Assembly: GCF_026262505.1 (NCBI RefSeq)
Contig: NC_067208.1
Location: 10,425,962-10,489,961 of the forward strand
Direction: 5' to 3'
Source: Trichomonas vaginalis G3
Taxonomy: Eukaryota > Parabasalia > Trichomonadida > Trichomonadidae
Length of the DNA: 64,000 nucleotides
Shown in pieces: positions 10,701 to 18,020 of this stretch. The notes below the pieces were generated by a model. That model was given only the letters and a program-made list of their open reading frames with translations, was not told where the DNA came from and did no database searches. Both the position numbers and the translations under genes were made by a program. Numbering within the stretch: position 1 is the first letter of the stretch; the number at the start of each line of letters is the position of its first letter.

Positions 10701-11276
10701 CAAATCATCCTCGTTAACTCTAGTGACAGTTCTAACTGGGTTAGTCGACGCCTTGTCTACACAGAGAGTCTTGCAGCAACATCGATGGTTGGATACATCT
10801 TAGGACTTGGCGACAGACATCCAGGAAACATCATGATGTGTGTTAAGACAGGCAAACTTTTACATATCGATTTCGGAGACTGTTTCGAAGTTGCACAACA
10901 TAGAGAACACTATCCAGAAACAGTTCCTTTCAGATTAACAAGAGTTTTCGTTAATGCACTCGAAATTGCTAAAGTCGAAGGAACTCTTCGCCAGTGTTCA
11001 ATCAATGTCATGAACTTGCTCCGTCTCCACAAAGACACGATTAGTGGACTTCTTGAGACATTCGTTCATGATCCTCTTCTGATGGGAACTGCGAAGATGT
11101 CTGAAGAGAAACAACCAGATGTCCTTATCAGACGAATTGTTGCAAAACTTACAGGAGACGATTTCCCGGACAAAGGAAATCTCTGTGTTGAACAACAAGT
11201 CGACACACTCATATCAGAAGCAACAAGCACACTGAATATCTGCATGATGTTCAAAGGATGGCGTCCATGGTGGTAA
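4773..11276 (+). CDS. TOR: Target of rapamycin (TOR) PI3K-related protein kinase
   Basis: The frame is complete, 2167 codons from an ATG at 4773, compared with about 2550 in human mTOR. Residues 1 to about 1080 are HEAT-like helices and about 1150-1660 a FAT domain. The FRB segment lies at about 1690-1790 (SWFEIWCYAIDESSRLYL, as in mTOR LWHEMWHEGLEEASRLYF). The kinase domain follows, with SKQRPRAVSI and the ATP lysine in FLLKANED, the catalytic loop GLGDRHPGNIMM (2011 onward) and metal site HIDFGDCFEVA (Asp 2033). The C-terminus is a FATC ending GWRPWW, the TOR signature. TOR is the kinase of the TORC1/TORC2 growth-control complexes. All catalytic residues appear intact. Two rapamycin-contact positions differ (see findings). 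Several codons in the C-terminal third are less A/T-biased than in the N-terminal part. Confidence 0.97.
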   Translation: MAELAFPSTNEIINQSPYYEMETRSSLFLQIDQIIKLSENKQHSMFKIAMAHFKKYIQDTYRAKTLVNEERFYFNELFYSISLNRLNGNVSHYLMFIDAIISVDLSSKQAKAVRIARDLLEIPPTTDEYPWEILEKALVWIYKYAGNSLESIISKFRLKIFEWTISYKSESKISALNLINIFFRNFPNALISNMEQVQSSILSSLQHEDKQVRAAGCHTLEIALTLSESSQQIHIQTLCVTISSYLVTSQDPQFSGFVDAVRSVIDAAPRFASVFTFADPPLHLISVDKPTNASLELVSLAYRCTPKLFKYEHITQMLTLYKKFIAKKSPSRLCALRTLGEFSFLASNRLHTLHSEAVQNLLQIICSTNTSSESAYAILSLLSPEDPKYQERMASVLSFPPDDLLVDGYVKYVELWPKHASSVKMELIPKLNEFINTKDPSKILLSFKALNNLKCTIEEMTVRLILQYANLLIHADKTVRSCISDFLLSHQDVDIGIPERLIVFVSAETNDELKLRVLRKIHLKSTEKQFVPLVYSMCHDTNIDICISAIKVLCNLSDTLQILSNLVNELFTNLKLSNTIDKFYIKQLLTIVNLKGVEPIKNKDKLTNLILEFPFQNTGSLRLLNSLIKSDVNIKNYNLLINHIKANIKLHLSPNRLNAVLTLLLTSMEKTDLLDFLWKSDLQIVPLLFELAHKIEEQTIKSLIIVIITKLGIIDPKIVQPLLNSKRDTVKNPANTFKPLSESIDPLVSLTYVSVSTALPLLMEIIGNDSLVTLHQYAVEALLTVMKNYRSIGEDLSNLMVSYIKEYLLNGGPSTISIILKNFPNFIIVLGQSFSDEVVPPTVDVICKYRGRLPSHTLLRATEWIATQLPDVLEPHIHRLTKLFLSSIKTVQNDIANDIFSVFVSLGSLVSIVDYLVIPAFLQYIESHIMDTTICGEMIVKLQSILTFIKDNGDFGHEILKTLLLVYQNNQDLRQRVINIFICFIILFRNHVLFLLPEITQVINLESDRYLNKILDCLNTNTEIPLALKNKFAPDPPAPQQRQSSQHFAMPRKLSNPTSFYTEPNFEVPSKDWTKTQWEKWYYETIPVFIRNSPSRAISACYQLAENHAHICSSLFPVAFAINILESKTITLSLDLMKNALISNDCPSFIVRLFLCSIELLEISGAPLPVKYKLLTHVANKMRQYHQALRYAEAAFDTDVEKLSQVIININKKLGLKYAANGVFRKLSRTKEEQDFNSNTYQFLGVWEDALRLWEKKLTIMPNNVILLNNKMTCLEYLSRFKDLEICSRGFSNKFSAVAAYGNGKLDDFMLHMKNVNLTPETSFLHAIYNFLNNDYEKTKECIKIFINTNVENTFPVLSGDFERSYHDFVQMTLVVELMEIVELKELEGTSFYEKRKERIMKNWDYRLKQVSFNGQSDYFSLLQIRSLYFKKEEMNKYWTDFLNTTIKQGQTQIALIALEKLPKEEAETIFLKSEMALYSGKVDEMIEGSLKALELCDNKSNLYCKISKSLGRVYLNKGCLKESFEHTKNALNLSKYNFKIWKLWSDVNIAIFEQSGYKDKDSLKATLEGLMMVLSLNPPVPMHSILRVFSILFKYGNTEIYDLFRKHLPNVPCQYIAEHLPQITAKLSYDSDLDKLLVDTLTYIGNNHPNVVLQAISVSFPYQVDRSEIIKTVIQKLKMSHHTLVEDSRICRNELVRVASSWFEIWCYAIDESSRLYLHQNDPKSAAKLLLQHHDKISNPPQSFLELSFKAQFAATLSKAHTLTQCYFEGKSGIESFHLAWQFYTGIYTSLQNQAQSIKSVILEDASPSLASFKSSLICVPGTYKFHGPNIGINSFDPVMNVFTSKQRPRAVSINATDGNKYKFLLKANEDTRLDQRVVQLLTFVNTIMASAMAGNLTTYSILPLAPNVGLIGWVRDSTTIYELMRDYRERRKIPLNVEINNTLQMCPNFEQLPAIERKESFEFGLSKTKGDDLQQIILVNSSDSSNWVSRRLVYTESLAATSMVGYILGLGDRHPGNIMMCVKTGKLLHIDFGDCFEVAQHREHYPETVPFRLTRVFVNALEIAKVEGTLRQCSINVMNLLRLHKDTISGLLETFVHDPLLMGTAKMSEEKQPDVLIRRIVAKLTGDDFPDKGNLCVEQQVDTLISEATSTLNICMMFKGWRPWW

Positions 11277-11479
11277 TCCAATGTTATTTTATTTTATATT
11301 TTATCTTTTTATCTTTTTATTGTTTTTTATTTTTCTAAAATTATTTGTTTATTATAATAATAAATATTTATTTTGCACCTGATTGAGTAAGAAGATTAAT
11401 TATATTCATAAAATTATAATCATTTCTAACACCATTTCGAGTATAAAGATACTCATAAACATAATTATATTCATATTTA

Positions 11480-11694
11480 TCATATATTTTTTTTGTTTTT
11501 TGCATCGTTTACTAAATCAAATGCTGTTTTTCCATCGTTGTTTTGATCATTAAGATTGACTCGAATTGAAACTAAATATTCGACGACTTCATAAAATCTA
11601 TTTGTTGCTGCCAAATGAAGTGAAGAATCGTTATTATTTGTTTTATCATTTTTATTGCATCATGTCATAAGAAGATGTTTAACTACTTTAAGAT
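11480..11694 (-). pseudogene. Severed C-terminal ankyrin-repeat remnant
   Basis: Minus-strand translation continues the ankyrin gene on the far side of the minisatellite. It reads GHLKVVKHLLMT, then SLHLAATNRFYEVVEYL and a final NDGKTAFDLVND, ending at a stop at 11480-11482. One in-frame TGA lies after the LLMT segment. The repeat phase and length fit two terminal ankyrin repeats of the gene now ending at 11827. I infer this is the original C-terminus, cut off by expansion of the intervening minisatellite. Confidence 0.7.
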
Positions 11695-11695
11695 G

Positions 11696-11836
11696 ACCAT
11701 CAACCACCCAAACCATCAACCACCCACACCATCAACCACCCAAACCATCCCCACACCATCAACCACCCAAACCATAACCCACATAACCACCATCAACCAC
11801 TCAAACCATAACCCACATAACCACCATCACCCACAT
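11696..11836. repeat. CCACCCAAACCATCAA-type minisatellite
   Basis: Imperfect copies of a roughly 16-base unit (CCACCCAAACCATCAA with CACACC and CATAAC variants) fill about 140 bases. The array sits inside the 3' coding part of an ankyrin gene and supplies the stop that now ends it. The unit begins and ends next to GATGGTCATC-type ankyrin codons, so it may have grown out of the gene's own sequence. Confidence 0.85.
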
Positions 11837-13266
11837 CTATTTGCTGCTGCAACAATGATTGGGGAAAATCCATCTTTATATTTTTCTTCTGGATTAACTC
11901 CAATTGAAATAAGGTATTTTACTGTTTCGAGTTGACCGTTCGATGATGCATAAAAAACACAATTTGCATTGTTGTTTGTTTTAGAATTTATATCACATCC
12001 AATACTCTGAAGATATTTGATGACTTCAAGATGACCATTTTGTGATGCACCAATAATTGCAGAAAATCCATCATTATCTTTTTCATTTGGATCTACTCCA
12101 CAAGATACGAGATATTTAACTGTTTCGAGTTTTCCATTCGATGAAGCAACCAAAACACAATTTGCATTTCTGTTTGTTTTTGAATTTACATCACATCCGA
12201 TGCTTTGAAGATACTTTATCACTTCAATATGGCCATATTTCGATGCAACAATTATTGGAGAGTATCCATCATTATCTTTTTCATTTGGATCTATTCCACA
12301 TGAAACAAGATATTTTACTGTTTCAAGATGACCATTTTCTGATGCTAAGTAAACACAGTTTTTATTTTTGTTTGTTTTGAAATTTACATCACATCCGATG
12401 CTTTTAAGATATTTAATCACTTCAAGATGACCCTTAATAGAGGCTAAAAGAATAGCATTACATCCATCAGAATTTCTTCTATATTGTTTGTCAAAACCAT
12501 TTTGTATTAAATATTGTATAATTTCGAGATTGCCATCAATTGTTGCATACAGTAAACAATTAATTCCCCAAAAATCATAAACATTCCGATTACATCCTCC
12601 TTCAATAAGAGCTTTTACTAATTGAAAATCTCCACAAGAACATGCTTTCAAGAGTGGATTTACACCATTTCTATGTCTCATTTCACTTAATCCTACAGCA
12701 CATGCTAAAGCAATACTCTGCTTGTTGTACACATTATTCTTAAGCCAATTATAAATAGATTTAAAATCATTAGAATCTGGAAGTTGAAACATTGAAATAA
12801 TCCTTTTTTTGCATTTAGTTAATTCAATATTATCATCTTTGAGTTTCTTTATTTCATTTTCCATTATTCTCACTTTTTTCTGAAGATTTTGTATCTCTGT
12901 TTTGAGTTCTTGGACTTCTTTTGTATCTGATATGTGATCTTCTTTGTATTGTTCAAAAAATGTTATCAAACTATTGGATGACTCTAATCCTAAATAGTCT
13001 TTGTAACTTTTGAGAATTTGAATTGCATCATCATATGAATGAACAACAACATTGCTCTTGTATGTCATTTCATATAATTTTACTGAGTTAAACTTTGATT
13101 TCCCTTGTGAAACCATAAGTTCGAAATCTTTTGATTTAAGTGTTGCTTTCTTTACGACTTCGGAAATAACATCTTCATCAAATATGTCATAAAAATTACC
13201 TTGATCGATGTATGCATCTATATTTTTAGCAATGTAATCATAATCAATAATCATATTATTGTTCAT
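11827..13266 (-). CDS. Ankyrin-repeat protein with N-terminal coiled coil (3' end disrupted)
   Basis: The frame is 479 codons from an ATG at 13266. Residues 1 to about 110 form a globular N-terminal region with FELMVSQGKSKFNSVKLYEM, shared by many trichomonad ankyrin proteins. Residues about 113-155 are a coiled coil (EVQELKTEIQNLQKKVRIME). From about residue 200 there are eight ankyrin repeats of 33 residues with the pattern NGHLEVIKYLxSxGxDxN. Alternate repeats are nearly identical (KDNDGYSPIIVASKYGH and KDNDGFSAIIGASQNGH), which points to recent unit duplication. The stop lies in the CCACCC minisatellite, so the native C-terminus was probably longer. The function is unknown; ankyrin repeats mediate protein binding. 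Confidence 0.85.
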   Translation of the reverse strand: MNNNMIIDYDYIAKNIDAYIDQGNFYDIFDEDVISEVVKKATLKSKDFELMVSQGKSKFNSVKLYEMTYKSNVVVHSYDDAIQILKSYKDYLGLESSNSLITFFEQYKEDHISDTKEVQELKTEIQNLQKKVRIMENEIKKLKDDNIELTKCKKRIISMFQLPDSNDFKSIYNWLKNNVYNKQSIALACAVGLSEMRHRNGVNPLLKACSCGDFQLVKALIEGGCNRNVYDFWGINCLLYATIDGNLEIIQYLIQNGFDKQYRRNSDGCNAILLASIKGHLEVIKYLKSIGCDVNFKTNKNKNCVYLASENGHLETVKYLVSCGIDPNEKDNDGYSPIIVASKYGHIEVIKYLQSIGCDVNSKTNRNANCVLVASSNGKLETVKYLVSCGVDPNEKDNDGFSAIIGASQNGHLEVIKYLQSIGCDINSKTNNNANCVFYASSNGQLETVKYLISIGVNPEEKYKDGFSPIIVAAANRCG

Positions 13267-13462
13267 TTTTTTTTCAATTTAAATTTTGACTTGGAGTAAA
13301 TTTTTCAAATTTAGTTTGTTCTACTAACTATCATAATAATATGTCATAACTATATTATTAATGGTTTAATTATTTTTACATTGAAAGTGAGGAAAAATTC
13401 AATTAATTAAAAATAATATCTATAAAAACATTTTTAAATACATATAAACAAACATAAAAATA

Positions 13463-15277
13463 TTACTTATTTTTGATGTAGTATTCATCACCGAATGTAT
13501 CATCACCGAAATCTCGCGATGACATAGAGAAACCAAACATGAAATCTTTCTTTTCTTTTGAGGAAAGACTCGAACCAGGTAAAGAAGGAGGCGAAGAGAA
13601 TCCAGGAGTAGAAATAATGTTTCCTTTCGTACGAGATTTTTCGTTTTTCGCCTCTTTGTCAGAGAATGTTTTGATCTTTTTGATTTTGTGTTGTCCTGTT
13701 GGGTTTCCATTCTCATCCTTAACTGCAATCCGTACTTTCTTAACATGAACATGCTTAAGTGGCTTCTCGAAATCAGGTTCATGTTTGAAATGCGGTTTTC
13801 GAAGACTTTCGTAATATCTTCGAGATTTCGGATCAGCAGGATGAGGGGATTCTGGATCTGTCTCGCGTATTGACAATTCCTGAGGAATGTCTACTGGAAG
13901 AGGAGGAAGTTTTTTACCTTTAGTATAATCATCGAAATCTTCATCTTCATCTCCGTCAACAGTTTTGTCTGTTAGTGTGTCTATGAATGAACTACGTGTT
14001 ACATCTTTAGGAGATTGTGGTTCTGGAACGTAATCTGTTGTGTTGGTAAAAAATTCACCGGAAATTGGAGGAGGAACAGGAGCCATGGGCTTTGGAGGGG
14101 GTGGAGGAGGAGCTTTTCTTGGAGTGTCTTCTGTTGTTGTGATTCCTGTCTCTTGCGTTGAGAACATAAGAGCTAATGAACTTGATTCGCTTTCTTCTTC
14201 GCCAGAATAGCTGAGATATTCGGCTTCTTCGCTATCCTTTGGTGCGAGAAGAATATTGTTATCGTCATTCTTCTCATAATCAACGGCATTCGCGTTTGAT
14301 GGAGGAACAATTTCGCCTTGGTTCTCAACAAATGCACTATCATTGCGCTTCCAGTAAAATCCATCACTATTCCTAGGGATTGGGCACGGGCAGAACCATG
14401 CAAAGCAGTATTTTTCATCGCCAATCGTTTGTATGCAGTTTTGTCTGCATCCAAGGTCGTAAGGATTCGTATAATCGCCTGATCGTTCTGCTTTAAGTGC
14501 TTGTACTGTCGTTTTATTTGTAGTTAGGTAGCCAATGTGTCGAACAAACACAATCATGAAGAATATGAAGAAAAGAATAACAGGAATGATTAATATAAGC
14601 ATAGCTATACGCGGAACTGTTGTTTTCCAGCCATTCTTCGCCATATCAACAATTTCTAGGATGAATATTATGAAGAAACAAATAAACTCTAGTATAAACC
14701 AAACGAGCTGTGTAAAAAAGTATCGATAGTTCTTTAAACCAACCCAGTTTCCGATCCATTTACAGATATGATCTGCGCGTAAGACGATTCTACGTGCTTT
14801 AGCACTAAACACTGCACGTTCTGGACGATCTAAGTTTGATGCGAATGTTTTTTGCTCTTCTGTTGTTATTATTCCTGCCATTTGCTCTTCATAAGTGTAT
14901 TTTCGACGTTTTTCTATGAACCAAAACCATGGTAAGTATCCTGGACTTCTGCACATTGCATTTAGATACGCAATCCACCAAATGAAATATATTAATAGAT
15001 AGACTACAACGAGAATTATAGTTGCTGCGCCGGAAGTAGTATAAAATAGTGACCATGAGCCGAAAACTGCTGCACATAGTGTAAGGAATATAACAATCAT
15101 AGGATAAAAGAAATTACACTCCCATTGATTAAGAAAATATTTTTGTATTTTTGGAAAATAAGTGATATGACAATTTCCACAACTGCATTTCTCCTCAAAT
15201 TCACTAAATAGAGGAACGTCGTAGTCTTCATTGTCCACTGTCACTGTTTTCCCGGAGTAGGCAAATGCCCCCTCCAT
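13463..15277 (-). CDS. Palmitoyltransferase of the DHHC family with a DHIC active site
   Basis: The frame is 604 codons from an ATG at 15277. Four transmembrane segments lie at about 58-80, 85-108, 188-212 and 225-250, with the catalytic loop between TM2 and TM3 as in zDHHC S-acyltransferases. The loop reads RADHICKWIGNWVGLKNYRY, aligning to the DHHC signature with DHIC at 169-172 and the conserved N-x3-F tail. A TTxE-like segment (TTNKTTVQ) follows TM4. The usual zinc-ligand cysteines before DHHC are absent, and the NCVG cysteine is Trp. A cysteine cluster sits at about 280-305 (KYCFAWFCPCPIP) and another near 31-36. The cytosolic tail of about 300 residues is low-complexity with APPPPPPKPMAPVPPP near 390, an SH3/WW/profilin-type ligand. 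It may S-acylate membrane proteins, but its activity is uncertain. Confidence 0.75.
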   Translation of the reverse strand: MEGAFAYSGKTVTVDNEDYDVPLFSEFEEKCSCGNCHITYFPKIQKYFLNQWECNFFYPMIVIFLTLCAAVFGSWSLFYTTSGAATIILVVVYLLIYFIWWIAYLNAMCRSPGYLPWFWFIEKRRKYTYEEQMAGIITTEEQKTFASNLDRPERAVFSAKARRIVLRADHICKWIGNWVGLKNYRYFFTQLVWFILEFICFFIIFILEIVDMAKNGWKTTVPRIAMLILIIPVILFFIFFMIVFVRHIGYLTTNKTTVQALKAERSGDYTNPYDLGCRQNCIQTIGDEKYCFAWFCPCPIPRNSDGFYWKRNDSAFVENQGEIVPPSNANAVDYEKNDDNNILLAPKDSEEAEYLSYSGEEESESSSLALMFSTQETGITTTEDTPRKAPPPPPPKPMAPVPPPISGEFFTNTTDYVPEPQSPKDVTRSSFIDTLTDKTVDGDEDEDFDDYTKGKKLPPLPVDIPQELSIRETDPESPHPADPKSRRYYESLRKPHFKHEPDFEKPLKHVHVKKVRIAVKDENGNPTGQHKIKKIKTFSDKEAKNEKSRTKGNIISTPGFSSPPSLPGSSLSSKEKKDFMFGFSMSSRDFGDDTFGDEYYIKNK

Positions 15278-15450
15278 GATTTTTCTGTTTTCTTGCCGTT
15301 ATAAATTTTGGTGACTCCCCCCAAAATTTTTTATTATACAAGCATTTGCTTTTTTTGTTAAAATAAGCATTTTATTATATAACAGATATGGAACACATAT
15401 TTTGAGAAGGATAAAATTGATGCAAGGTGAATTTTTTGATGGCGTGTGGG

Positions 15451-15847
15451 CAATTTTAACGACATTTTTTAACGCGATACGAGCGTAAGTCCATAGAATG
15501 TGTTTTGAGGGAAACTATAAAAATCCAAAATAGAGGTAAGTGCGCCATTATTACCTGCGAAGTTACATGGAATAAATCGAAGAGTAAGTACAAGATGATC
15601 TTGCATCTTTCCAAGTAAATGAAATTTATTAAAATTAAGATGATAATATTCATTTATAGTATGTGTATGATGTTTTTTCAAAATTTCTTCAAATAAAATG
15701 CAATGATAATTTTTGAATAATTTTTTTCTTGTGTATATTTCATTTTTGATTAGTGAAAATATCATTACATCAATAAGGAAAGCACAATCCAAATTCATAT
15801 TAGTTAAATTAATATACGACCAAAAGCCCGCCAAATTTGAATTAAAC
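15451..15847. repeat. Outer inverted repeat, left copy (397 bp)
   Basis: This segment is the reverse complement of 26461-26857; both arms are 397 bases. The minus-strand reading is open over nearly the whole arm and gives the same peptide on both sides (SNLAGFWSYINLTNMNL to FPQNTFYGLTLVSR). I do not recognise that peptide. Just outside the arms both flanks carry loosely similar G/C-rich ends (GGCGTGTGGG and, on the other side, GGGCGCGGTT), so the true termini may lie about 10 bases farther out. The arms could be terminal repeats of an 11.4-kb element or a segmental inverted duplication. Confidence 0.85.
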
Positions 15848-16002
15848 ACGTTTTTTGATAAAAGTGTCATTTATGATTGTTGCATTTAGGGATAGTAGCC
15901 AATTTCGGTACCAATCTTGAAAATGCCTCGCCATGCCGCAACATGGAAGAGAAGTATTGGTCTGATATTGAACTATCAATCAATGCAAACTGAATCACCT
16001 TG

Positions 16003-16475
16003 TCATGTTGCTCCACAGATACAGCAGTCTGAGTCCCTCGCTTGGTCATGTTGCTCCACAGATACAGCAGTCTGAGTCCCTCGCTTGGTCATGTTGCTCC
16101 ACAGATACAGCAGTCTGAGTCCCTCGCTTGGTCATGTTGCTCCACAGATACAGCAGTCTGAGTCCCTCGCTTGGTCATGTTGCTCCACAGATACAGCAGT
16201 CTGAGTCCCTCGCTTGGTCATGTTGCTCCACAGATACAGCAGTCTGAGTCCCTCGCTTGGTCATGTTGCTCCACAGATACAGCAGTCTGAGTCCCTCGCT
16301 TGGTCATGTTGCTCCACAGATACAGCAGTCTGAGTCCCTCGCTTGGTCATGTTGCTCCACAGATACAGCAGTCTGAGTCCCTCGCTTGGTCATGTTGCTC
16401 CACAGATACAGCAGTCTGAGTCCCTCGCTTGGTCATGTTGCTCCACAGATACAGCAGTCTGAGTCCCTCGCTTGG
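16003..16475. repeat. 43-bp minisatellite, 11 copies
   Basis: Eleven head-to-tail copies of a 43-base unit beginning TCATGTTGCTCCACAGATAC start every 43 bases from 16003 to 16433. The copies look identical, so the array is young or homogenised. It has no counterpart on the right side of the locus, unlike the 23- and 25-bp arrays. Confidence 0.95.
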
Positions 16476-17390
16476 TCATATCACACCAGATAAATAAAAG
16501 TTCAGCTTCACAATACTTACCTGCTCTATTATGTGATTTTTTCCAACTATCATATGTTAGTTGTTGTATTGAAGTTGAGTATGAAAGAATAATGTTGCAA
16601 GATTTCTCACCAAATAAAAAATCATTAAAGAACATTTTATTCTTTGAAAATGTATTTATGTTGAAAATAATGGAAGATGTTATTCTTGTTAGTTAGTTTA
16701 CGAAGTTCTTTTGGAAGAAATTTGTTGAATATCTTTATTTTGAATGGGAATGAACTTAGGAAATTCACCACAAGCTCTTGAATAGGCAGAATTGTAATGG
16801 ATGATTAGCTATGATGGGATTATACGATGTTGGTTTGTTCTAGAATGATTAAAAAGTTTTCAGGTAATGTGCTGATGCATTACAAAAGATGGAAATTATT
16901 TAAATAATAACATAGTTTAATAATATTCAATTTAACTGATTAAATATTTGAAAAATTATCTAATTAGGATTTTTTTGGTTTGAAAAGTTAATTTTAGGCA
17001 TAGTGTATAAAATAAAAAGCATCTACCGTGTCAGAAAATCGAAAAGTTTTCCAAAAAAATCATAAATTTCAAATTTTGAAATAAAAATTGGTACTTTTTA
17101 ATATGTAAAATAAGAAAATGTATTTTTTTTGAAAAATTTAGATAGAGTAGTTCTCTTTGTATCTAAGAGGAGTGAATTTTTTCTTTAACAAGATCTGGAA
17201 ACGAACAATTGAAATTTATTTTATCAATATCAGGAGGAAAAGTTAAGATTCAATATGGGATTGGTTGGGTGTAAGGTAGAGGAACTATTGTGTGATAGTT
17301 GATGCTTAGAGTTGAAATTGAAGGAAAATAAAACGATAAAAATAAAATGAATACTACCATAGACCCGTCAGTAATAGGTAGTGAAGAGAA
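16476..17390. other. Unique AT-rich spacer, no gene recognised
   Basis: About 915 bases lie between the 43-bp and 23-bp arrays. A minus-strand frame (FLFGEKSCNIILSY...) spans 16480-16635 and runs into the 43-bp array, but it has no recognisable domain and may be a gene remnant. From 16700 on there is no coding signal. Confidence 0.5.
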
Positions 17391-17810
17391 TAAATCATCC
17401 TTACCTCATACAACAACTCATCCTTAGCTGAGACAACAAGTCATCTTTACCTCAGACAACAACTCATCCTTACCTCAGTCATAGACTCATCCTTACCTCA
17501 GACAAAAAGTCATCCTTACCTCAGTCATAGACTCATCCTTACCTCAGTCATTGACTCATCCTTACCTCAGTCATTGACTCATCCTTACCTCAGACAACAA
17601 CTCATCCTTACCTCAGACAAAAAGTCATCCTTACCTCAGTCATAGACTCATCCTTACCTCAGTCATAGACTCATCCTTACCTCAGTCATTGACTCATCCT
17701 TACCTCAGACAACAAATCATTCTTACCTCAAACAATAAACATCCTTACCTCAATCATTGACTTATTCTTATCTAAGTCATTGACTCATAATTACCTCCGA
17801 CATTTACTCA
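17391..17810. repeat. 23-bp minisatellite, left copy (plus orientation)
   Basis: About 18 copies of a 23-base unit contain ACTCATCCTTACCTCAG followed by TCATAG, TCATTG or ACAACA variants. The 3' copies are more diverged than the central ones. The same unit, inverted, forms 25660-26130, placing it symmetrically around the satellite locus. Confidence 0.92.
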
Positions 17811-18020
17811 TCCTTACCAGAACTTTACATTTAAATTCAAAATAATTTTATTATATTAAATTTTCAAAACCATATTTTAGTTCAATACTATTATAGATAT
17901 AACTTTGTCAATAATGAATATTTTCGCGATTTGGATAAGTATTCATTGAGTTATCTAAGATTTTATTCGTGGGTATAAATTAATTAATATGTGAAATAAT
18001 TATATAATAAGAGACGGATA
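17811..18020. repeat. Inner inverted repeat, left arm (210 bp)
   Basis: This arm is the reverse complement of 25354-25563, with no mismatch found by eye. It runs from TCCTTACCAGAAC to GAGACGGATA, joining the 23-bp array directly to the 25-bp satellite. It therefore marks a precise inverted junction shared by both sides. Confidence 0.9.
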
